A stretch of DNA of 64,000 bases from an uncultured Myxococcales bacterium. GTDB lineage: Bacteria > Myxococcota_A > UBA9042 > CAIXZC01. The stretch is from the NCBI GenBank assembly GCA_903895725.1, contig CAITUV010000039.1, positions 19,796-83,795 of the forward strand, given 5' to 3'. This document shows positions 41,402 through 47,626 of the stretch, one piece after another. The notes beneath the pieces were generated by a model. It was not told the origin of the DNA. It made no database searches and saw nothing but the letters and a program-made list of their open reading frames with translations. Every line of letters starts with the position of its first letter. Within the stretch, counting starts at the first letter, position 1. A program made the position numbers and the translations under genes.

Positions 41402-42124
41402 TCAGAGCTTGCGATAGAGCCAGTGGGGGAGGATCCGCATGATGGCTGCAATGATGGACCAGCGCCGGGTCACGTAGGCGACCCGTTTCCGACAGCGGAT
41501 GGCCCTGAGGATCTGCCGGGCCGCGACCTCCGGCCTGGCGACCCAGAACATGCCCTTCTGCCCTCGCGTCATGGGGGTGTCAACGAATCCGGGGCGGATG
41601 TCCGTGACCGTGATATTCAGCTTGCGCTGGTGGGAGATGGCGGCCAGCCCTTCGAGGTAGTTGGCCACGAAGGCTTTGGAGGCAGCGTACGCCGGTGCCT
41701 GGTTGCCGCCTCGGAGGGCTGCCACGGACGAGATGCCCACGAGGTGCCCCTTGCCCCGTGTGACGAAATGGGCCCAGGCAACTCCGGCGCAGGCGGCAAA
41801 GCCTTCCACGTTGGTGGCGATGGTGGCCTCCTCGTACTCCCACTTGAGCTTGCGATTGAGGAACCCGATGCCGGCGCACAGGACAACGAGGTCTACCGAG
41901 TCCATGTCGCGAAGCAAGGCGCTCAGCCCGGCAATGGCCTCTTGGCTGAGCGACACGTCGATGGTCCGCACCCACGTGCGGGTGGGCAGCTCCGAAGCGA
42001 CCTTCTCGAGGAGATCCAGCCGACGGGCAACCAGGCCGAGCTCGTACCCTTCCGCAGCCAAACCCCGAGCGAGCTCGAGTCCGATTCCGCTGCTTGCCCC
42101 GACGACCACCGCGCGCCGCGTCAT
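41402..42124 (-). CDS. Classical short-chain dehydrogenase
   Basis: 240 residues from ATG 42124, whose ATGA overlaps the stop of the upstream GYPPCC gene; GGAGG is 9 bases upstream. Complete SDR hallmarks: VVGASSGIG (about 6-14) for cofactor, CAGIGF in place of NNAG, and the catalytic Ser (ISSVAAL) with YAASK around 150. RPGFVDTPMT follows. The C-terminus (RRWSIIAAIMRILPHWLYRKL) is hydrophobic and basic, suggesting membrane association as in DltE/YqjQ-like SDRs. Substrate unknown; a lipid or lipid-linked substrate would suit the tail and the neighbouring transferase. Confidence 0.88.
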   Translation of the reverse strand: MTRRAVVVGASSGIGLELARGLAAEGYELGLVARRLDLLEKVASELPTRTWVRTIDVSLSQEAIAGLSALLRDMDSVDLVVLCAGIGFLNRKLKWEYEEATIATNVEGFAACAGVAWAHFVTRGKGHLVGISSVAALRGGNQAPAYAASKAFVANYLEGLAAISHQRKLNITVTDIRPGFVDTPMTRGQKGMFWVARPEVAARQILRAIRCRKRVAYVTRRWSIIAAIMRILPHWLYRKL

Positions 42125-43116
42125 GAGTGACCTCCATCGTCCCTCGGCGAAGGGAACCACACAACGGTCAAAGGTTCAAGCAGAACCCCGCTGGACTGGC
42201 TGCCGTCGGAGGAGCTCACGACGATTCGGTCCCCGGCGACGACCAGCTCCCGGCCTCCGGCAACGACCGTGCTCACCATCCGCCGGAACGCCCGGAGTCT
42301 GGACGAGCGGCTGAGTGCGAGGGGGGCCGATGGAGTGGACAGGGCATCGGACACGCCGTCGTAAAGAATGCGGCCCGACTCGACGCGTGCATCGTGCAGG
42401 TGGAGGAATCGGAACCGGTCGAAGGCGAGAACCACGCCGGACAGGAAGGCAGTCAGATCCTGTGCAGCCTCAGGGGCAAGTCGGGCGTGCCCTGCCCTTG
42501 CGGCGTCCAGGGAAGCCGTGCAGGAAAAGGAGCAGGGATACCAGGTCACCGGCGCTGCAAGGGGTGGGAAGAAGTTCAGGAGTGGACTTTCCGACACCAG
42601 GGACCGAACCATCCCGTTCGAGGGAGCTGAGCGGCCATAGGAGGCCACTACCACGGGGTCGTCCTGTCGGGGAAGGTCGGCAAAGGCGGCGGTGCAGCAG
42701 GGCGGGTAGCCGAGAAGCCGGCCCGCGGTGCGGATTGCCTCGGCTCGGCGGGGTCCGCCGGTCTTCTGCTCGTCCTCCACCCGGAGCAGCTCAGCGAGCA
42801 CTTCGGGGCGGTGGGCCACGTACAGGGTGATGGGGTGTTTGAAAGTGCCCCCCGCCCTGCCCAGCAGACGGCTCTCCGGGCTGGGAAGAGCTCGTTGGTC
42901 CTTCAGAGAGGAAACCACATCTTGGATCGAGGCGATCTTCTGCCGCCAGCTGCGACCCTCGACAGGCGTGAGATCCTCGAGCTTGAGGGCGGGCTTGAGG
43001 CAGGCTGCGAAGAGGGCGGCCTCGACGTGTGCGTATTGCCAGACATCGGGGGAGACTCGAAAATCGGGGACAGCCCCGGTCATGCAGCGCTTGAGCCAGC
43101 GAATCGGATGTCGCAA
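42121..43116 (-). CDS. GYPPCC-motif protein, DUF483-like
   Basis: 331 residues from TTG 43116, chosen because AGGAGGAAGAAC precedes it directly. Recognisable elements: a helical N-terminus, LYVAHRPEVLAELL (about 95), GRLLGYPPCCTAAF with a CC pair (about 130-143) and WYPCSFSCTASLD with two more Cys (about 190). Four conserved-looking Cys in GYPPCC and PCSFSC could bind a metal or cluster. I associate the GYPxCC/PCSxxC pattern with DUF483-type proteins, but that call is tentative. The C-terminal region is beta-rich (VVAGGRELVVAGDRIVVS). First gene of a minus-strand operon, sharing a bidirectional promoter with the U32-like pair. Confidence 0.55.
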   Translation of the reverse strand: MRHPIRWLKRCMTGAVPDFRVSPDVWQYAHVEAALFAACLKPALKLEDLTPVEGRSWRQKIASIQDVVSSLKDQRALPSPESRLLGRAGGTFKHPITLYVAHRPEVLAELLRVEDEQKTGGPRRAEAIRTAGRLLGYPPCCTAAFADLPRQDDPVVVASYGRSAPSNGMVRSLVSESPLLNFFPPLAAPVTWYPCSFSCTASLDAARAGHARLAPEAAQDLTAFLSGVVLAFDRFRFLHLHDARVESGRILYDGVSDALSTPSAPLALSRSSRLRAFRRMVSTVVAGGRELVVAGDRIVVSSSDGSQSSGVLLEPLTVVWFPSPRDDGGHS

Positions 43117-43149
43117 GTTCTTCCTCCTGCAGGGCGACAGGCGAGCCGG

Positions 43150-43178
43150 ATTGTATCAGCAAACCCCGTCTGGTACAA
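43150..43178. promoter_or_regulatory. Symmetric bidirectional promoter
   Basis: Inverted repeat CGGATTGTA (43147-43155) and TACAATCCG (43174-43182). On the plus strand it gives TTGTAT, 17 bases, TACAAT. On the minus strand it gives TTGTAC, 17 bases, TACAAT. Each arm therefore supplies the -35 of one promoter and the -10 of the other, driving the U32-like pair one way and the GYPPCC operon the other. Confidence 0.65.
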
Positions 43179-43244
43179 TCCGAGCCGGCTGCAGCCCGGA
43201 AGCATCGTTTGCGTGTCCGGTCGCGTGGCAGCGCAAGGATCATC

Positions 43245-44309
43245 ATGCGTGTGGTGGTGGGGCTCCCGGGGTCATCGGACGGTGCTTACGTCGAGGCGCT
43301 GAAGTCTGCGGGGGCGGACGAGTTCTTCCTGGGGTACGTGCCCGCTTCCTGGCACCGAAGGCTCGGCTTCGAGGTGTCGCCCAATCGCCGGTATCGGCGC
43401 GGCCAGCAGGTCACTGATGCGGGCAGGCTGGCGGAGCTGTGTGCGGCGGCTGCCCCCTGCCCGGTCTCCGTCACGTTCAACGAACATTTCCTGACGAGCC
43501 GCTCGTGGCTCGGCGAGGACGTGCCGCAGGACGGGGCCGACAGCGGGGCCGGGACGATTTCCCCCGGACCCGCACGGATTCTGTTCGAAGAAGCTCTGGC
43601 TGCGGGTGTCCGGGCTGCCATCGTTGCTTCGCCCGCCGTGGCGGGCCTCCTTTCGAAGGAGTATCCGCAACTGTCCATCCACATGAGCGGGGACGGCGGC
43701 GCGTACAACGCGGCGGCCTGCCGGATGCTGGGAGAGCTCGGAGTGCGGCGTGTGATCTTCCCCAGGGAGCTGCCGTTTGGCGACCTGGCGGCTACTGCAA
43801 GCATCGTGGCCGGGACGGGTATGGAGCTCGAGGCCTTCGTCATGGGCGAGCCGTGCGTCTACGATGGAGCACGCTGCTTCACCGAGCACGGCTATGGGTT
43901 TTCGTGTGACTTCTGCAACCACCATTCCGTTCGGCACATCACGGAGCGGGGCCGCGAGGGAGCCACTGCGCTTCCCTCGGCGGGTCCGGGCGAAGCAAGA
44001 ATGCCCGGGGAGGCCGATGCCTTGCGCCTTGGCAAGTGCGGCTTGTGTGCGCTTCCTTATCTTTCGTGCGCGGGCGTGACGCACGTCAAGGTCCCCGGGC
44101 GGGCATCGGTCGCACTGCCGGCCGTGAGAATGGTGCGGGCGGTCCTGGCATTGATGGGCCGGGGCGAGAAGGTCGGCGACGTCGGGGAATCCAGCATCGT
44201 CGGGGTGCAGCGGGCGGCCAGGACGCTGCTGGGAGCGCCCCGGCTTTGCAGGGAGGGGAGGTTCTGTTACTTCCCTGAGCTGGTCAATGCGAAGGAGCCG
44301 GACCGATGA
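43245..44309 (+). CDS. Peptidase U32-family (UbiU/YhbU-like) protein
   Basis: 354 residues from ATG 43245 (AAGGAT upstream). TIM-barrel-type start VVVGLPGSSDGAYVEALKSA and ADEFFLGYVP. LSIHMSGDGGAYNAAACRMLGELGVRRVIFPREL is typical of U32 (shown in parts: VRRVIFPRELPFGDL). The signature LEAFVMGEPCVYDGARC (about 200-216) matches the U32 consensus with two Cys. Further Cys (YGFSCDFC, GKCGLCALPYLSC) could complete a 4Fe-4S site. U32 members with this motif act in RNA or quinone hydroxylation rather than simple proteolysis. Its stop overlaps the next start (ATGA), implying tight stoichiometry, as in the UbiU-UbiV pair. Confidence 0.75.
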   Translation: MRVVVGLPGSSDGAYVEALKSAGADEFFLGYVPASWHRRLGFEVSPNRRYRRGQQVTDAGRLAELCAAAAPCPVSVTFNEHFLTSRSWLGEDVPQDGADSGAGTISPGPARILFEEALAAGVRAAIVASPAVAGLLSKEYPQLSIHMSGDGGAYNAAACRMLGELGVRRVIFPRELPFGDLAATASIVAGTGMELEAFVMGEPCVYDGARCFTEHGYGFSCDFCNHHSVRHITERGREGATALPSAGPGEARMPGEADALRLGKCGLCALPYLSCAGVTHVKVPGRASVALPAVRMVRAVLALMGRGEKVGDVGESSIVGVQRAARTLLGAPRLCREGRFCYFPELVNAKEPDR

Positions 44310-45235
44310 GACAGTTGGAGCTCGTTGTGCACTTTGGCGACCCGTCCTGGGCCAGGCGGGAGACGAGCTTTCTTCGCACGCACCGGGCGGCGGACCTCGA
44401 AGGCCCGGCCCGGCCCCGGCTGGAGATCGAGACCACTGCGTGGGAAGCCTCCGTGGCTCAGCTTGGGCAGGCCCTTGCCGTGCCTTGCGGTCGACTGTAT
44501 CTCGGCAATGAGTTCTGTCCCTATCTGGATTGGACCGCCGACGAGATCCTGTCGTCCTGCGAGCTGGCCGCGGACAGCGGGCTTCAGTTCTCGCTGGTGT
44601 TCGGTGCGGTGCGGGAGCGGGATTTCTCAGACAAGGCGGCCGTGGTGCGCGACGTGGTATCGCGGTTCGGGGCCATCGAGGTGGTGGCCAACGACTGGGG
44701 GCTGCTGGCCGCATTGGCCGGGCTGGGAGCCAGACCGGTGGCCGGGCGACTCCTCTTTCGAGCCAAGCGTCTGCCCCGGCTCTCAAGGTCGGTCCTGCCC
44801 GATTCCCTCGATCCTGGGATTTCGGCAGGAGAGGTGTCCCGGGCGCAGCTCGTGGAGCTGGCCGAATGCCCCTGGGATACCCCGTGGGAGCGGGCCATGG
44901 CCGAACGGCTGGGCGTCACCAGGGCCGACGTCGAGATGGTGCCCCAGGGATTGGCAACGAAGCCCTCGGGATTGTCTCTCTCCCTGCACCTTCCGTTCAC
45001 ATCGGTGACCGGAGGCGGCATCTGCCCGGTGTCGCAGATCCTGGTGCGTGAGGGACGTACCGTCTGCACCAGGAGGTGCAGGAGCACGGCGATTCTTCCC
45101 CGCTTTCCCGTCCGCACGTGGGAGTTGGTCCAGATCGGACAGAGCGTCTTCATGCCGGCTCATTCGCTGTTGAGACACTACCGGGTCCATGAACGGATTG
45201 ACCGGCTCATCCTGGAGCCGGGGCTGCCCATGTAG
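44306..45235 (+). CDS. Partner protein of the U32-like gene, UbiV-like in position
   Basis: 309 residues, ATG overlapping the previous stop. Barrel-like strands (ELVVHFGDPSWARR, GRLYLGNEFCPYLDWTADE, LQFSLVFGAVRERDF, IEVVANDWGLLAALAG) parallel U32 topology, where a first-helix D and VVNDWG-like strand recur. Cys clusters at NEFCPY, AECPWD, GGICPVSQ and TVCTRRC could supply four ligands. It lacks the canonical U32 signature, so the family call is inference from fold pattern and coupling. In E. coli UbiU-UbiV, two such proteins form a heterodimer with one 4Fe-4S each for oxygen-independent ubiquinone hydroxylation; whether this pair does the same is not shown. Ends 124 bp before the next lipoprotein. 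Confidence 0.5.
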   Translation: MRQLELVVHFGDPSWARRETSFLRTHRAADLEGPARPRLEIETTAWEASVAQLGQALAVPCGRLYLGNEFCPYLDWTADEILSSCELAADSGLQFSLVFGAVRERDFSDKAAVVRDVVSRFGAIEVVANDWGLLAALAGLGARPVAGRLLFRAKRLPRLSRSVLPDSLDPGISAGEVSRAQLVELAECPWDTPWERAMAERLGVTRADVEMVPQGLATKPSGLSLSLHLPFTSVTGGGICPVSQILVREGRTVCTRRCRSTAILPRFPVRTWELVQIGQSVFMPAHSLLRHYRVHERIDRLILEPGLPM

Positions 45236-45303
45236 CAGGGGGGGGAGGAACCGCTGTGTTGCCAGGTGCTCCGCAGCCCGAAACGGTCCTGGCCCTCTCA
45301 TCG

Positions 45304-45331
45304 TTGACTTGGCCGCGGCAGAGCGTACGAT
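45304..45331 (+). promoter_or_regulatory. Candidate promoter for the CGDGxC lipoprotein
   Basis: TTGACT (45304-45309), a 16-base spacer and TACGAT (45326-45331), about 30 bases before the ATG. Confidence 0.5.
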
Positions 45332-45359
45332 CGACGCCGGCGCAACCGGGGAGGGAGCC

Positions 45360-46961
45360 ATGGAGAAACGTACTTTCTGGGTTTTGGTACGGCACGTTGT
45401 TTCGATCGTGGCGGCAATGGGTTTGCTGAGCTGCAGCGGCGGACGGACGTCGCTGGTGGAGCTGGACGGTCAGAGCCCGGGGGCGGACGTCTCGGCCGAC
45501 GTCGAGGAGGATACCGGGCCCGTTCCGAACCCGGTATGCGGTGACAAGGTGTGCCAGGGGAATGAGACGGCGGAATCCTGTGCCGAGGACTGCCTGGTGG
45601 CACCGGTATGCGGGGACGGCTTCTGTCAGCTTGCCGAGGCTACCGGGAAGTGCCCTCAGGATTGCGGTACCGGAGGGAGCTGCGGCGACGGGATCTGCCA
45701 GGCGGGAGAGGATTCCGAGGCCTGCGCTCAGGACTGCATCGTGGAGAAGTGCGGTGACGGCACCTGCCAGGAGGCGGAGAACTGCACCGTCTGCCCGGAG
45801 GATTGCGGGGAGTGCGGGTTCGTATGCGGGGACGGGCAGTGCGAAGGGAGCGAGACCTTTGCGAATTGTCCGGTCGACTGTCCGGATCTGCCCGGTTGCG
45901 GGGATGGTACCTGTGCGGTGGGCGAAGACTGCAAGTCGTGCACAAAAGACTGCGGGGAGTGCTCCGAAGGATGCGGGGACAAGGTGTGCGTGGCTCCGGA
46001 GAATTGCCAGACCTGTCCGCTCGACTGCGGCGAGTGCGCTGCCGGATGCGGAGATAAGACCTGCCTGTCGCCCGAGAATTGCCAGACCTGTCCGCTCGAC
46101 TGCGGTGCATGTCCGCCGCTTTGCGGCGACGGCCAGTGCAACGGGAGCGAGGACTGCGTGGCGTGCCCTCTGGACTGTGGGACCTGCCCTCCGTTCTGTG
46201 GCGACGGCGAATGCAATGGAAGCGAGACGGCTCAGCTCTGCCCGGCCGATTGCGGCCAGACCGGCCCCGAATGCGGCAACGGCAAGTGCGAGGACGGAGA
46301 GAATACCGCCAACTGCGCCAAGGACTGCCCTGCCACTGGGCCCGTTTGCGGCAACGGCCAATGCCAGCAGGGGGAAACCCCGGAGAACTGCCCCGAGGAC
46401 TGCGTGAACGGCGACCAGTGCGGCAACGGCCAATGCCAGCCGGGAGAGAACCCGATGAATTGCCCGGAGGACTGCCAGGGCCAGGACCAGTGCGGCAACG
46501 GCCAGTGCCAACCCTGGGAGAACCATATGAACTGCCCCGAGGACTGCAAGGAAGGGGGCGGGAACTGCGGCAACGGTCAGTGCGACCAGGGAGAGCAGTG
46601 GAGCTGCCCCCAGGATTGCGGCGGCGGGAACTGCGGCAACGGTCAGTGCGAGCAGGGAGAGCAGTGGAATTGCCCCCAGGACTGCGGCCAGGATCTTCCC
46701 ACCTGCGAATCCACCGCCGACTGTACGGGGGGCCAGACGTGCCAGGACTTCTGGGGCTTCACGGCATTGTGCCTGTCTCTCTGTGAGACTGCGGACGACT
46801 GCGGCGGTCAGGAGTGCAAGGAGATCGGTGGCTTTGGCATTTCGCTCGCCAATGTCTGCGCCTGCACGACCGACAATGATTGTGGGGATGGGCTGAAGTG
46901 CTGCGAGATTCCCTACGTCGGAGAAACCACCTGCCTCGAGAGCTGCATCGAAGCCCCGTAG
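45360..46961 (+). CDS. CGDGxC-repeat cysteine-rich lipoprotein
   Basis: 533 residues from ATG 45360 (GGGGAGGGAGCC upstream). Lipobox AMGLLSC, Cys 25. An Asp/Pro linker is followed by some seventeen short modules of the form C-G-D/N-G-x-C-x3-E-x5-C-P-x-D-C (about 55-430), such as CGDGQCEGSETFANCPVDC and CGNGQCQPGENPMNCPEDC. The unit is 18-25 residues with four Cys. The C-terminal domain (about 440-533) is different: CESTADCTGGQTC, CLSLCETADDCGGQEC, CACTTDNDCGDGLKCC. The Asp/Glu spacing (DG ... E ... D) suggests each module could hold a metal ion, but that is inference. No membrane segment or sorting tail. Confidence 0.8.
   Translation: MEKRTFWVLVRHVVSIVAAMGLLSCSGGRTSLVELDGQSPGADVSADVEEDTGPVPNPVCGDKVCQGNETAESCAEDCLVAPVCGDGFCQLAEATGKCPQDCGTGGSCGDGICQAGEDSEACAQDCIVEKCGDGTCQEAENCTVCPEDCGECGFVCGDGQCEGSETFANCPVDCPDLPGCGDGTCAVGEDCKSCTKDCGECSEGCGDKVCVAPENCQTCPLDCGECAAGCGDKTCLSPENCQTCPLDCGACPPLCGDGQCNGSEDCVACPLDCGTCPPFCGDGECNGSETAQLCPADCGQTGPECGNGKCEDGENTANCAKDCPATGPVCGNGQCQQGETPENCPEDCVNGDQCGNGQCQPGENPMNCPEDCQGQDQCGNGQCQPWENHMNCPEDCKEGGGNCGNGQCDQGEQWSCPQDCGGGNCGNGQCEQGEQWNCPQDCGQDLPTCESTADCTGGQTCQDFWGFTALCLSLCETADDCGGQECKEIGGFGISLANVCACTTDNDCGDGLKCCEIPYVGETTCLESCIEAP
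46563..46694 (+). repeat. Two 66-bp units in the CGDGxC gene
   Basis: Direct duplication 46563-46628 and 46629-46694 (both start aactgcggcaacggtcagtg), differing at a handful of positions. Confidence 0.9.
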
Positions 46962-46972
46962 GGAATCGACTT

Positions 46973-47605
46973 CTATCTCTTCTTCTTCTTCTTCTTGCCC
47001 TTGCGTCCTTCTTCGACCGGCGATTCCGGCGCTCCTCCGGACAAGTCGACGGTAGACTCGGTGGGCAGGGCGGATGCGGCATCGGCCAACTGAGCGGACT
47101 CCTCTTTGACCGCTTCGCTGAAGAGTGATGCCAGGGAATCGCCCTGCGGCTCGGGCGTTTCCTGGGCCAGGGACTCGAGGGCCCGTTCAGCCGTCGCCTC
47201 ATGGGACGGCTCCTCCGACGGCATGGGGAAGGGAAGCTCCGCCTCGGCCCGGGCTGCTGCGAACAGGTTGGAAACCTGTTCTGTCTCAGAGGCCTCCGGG
47301 GCCGGGGCCGCCAGTTCCTGGGCCGGTGCTTCCTCCCAAACATTGCGGGTGGCCGCCAGAGGCTCTTCAGGCTCGGGGGCGGGCGGCTCCTCGATGGTCT
47401 TGAATCCGAGCGCAGCCGGAGCGCCAAGGCCCCTGGTGGGCGTCAGGCTTGCGTCGTAGTCCGGCTCCGGCAGCGGGGCAGCGGAGCCGTCGAGCCGCGC
47501 GGCGAGCCGTGCCGCAAAGTCCCCTCGGAATCGACGCAGGATGCTCTCCTTCGTCGGCATTTCGCTATTGGCTTCGAGCAGGGTGTTGAGGATTTCCAGG
47601 TTCAT
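46973..47605 (-). CDS. Acidic protein with poly-lysine C-terminal tail, unknown
   Basis: 210 residues from ATG 47605 (GGAGAACG upstream; ATG 47617 is an alternative without a ribosome site). A short helical N-terminus (LEILNTLLEANSEMPTKESI, RRFRGDFAARLAARLDG) is followed by Ala/Glu/Pro-rich disordered sequence with amphipathic patches (SNLFAAARAEAELPFP, SLASLFSEAVKEESAQLADA) and a tail EEGRKGKKKKKKR. No transmembrane segment or catalytic motif. Starting 21 bases after the alaS stop, it is the last gene of the recA operon. The basic tail could bind nucleic acid or polyphosphate. I do not recognise the family. Confidence 0.65.
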   Translation of the reverse strand: MNLEILNTLLEANSEMPTKESILRRFRGDFAARLAARLDGSAAPLPEPDYDASLTPTRGLGAPAALGFKTIEEPPAPEPEEPLAATRNVWEEAPAQELAAPAPEASETEQVSNLFAAARAEAELPFPMPSEEPSHEATAERALESLAQETPEPQGDSLASLFSEAVKEESAQLADAASALPTESTVDLSGGAPESPVEEGRKGKKKKKKR

Positions 47606-47626
47606 CTCGTTCTCCATCTCATGGTT

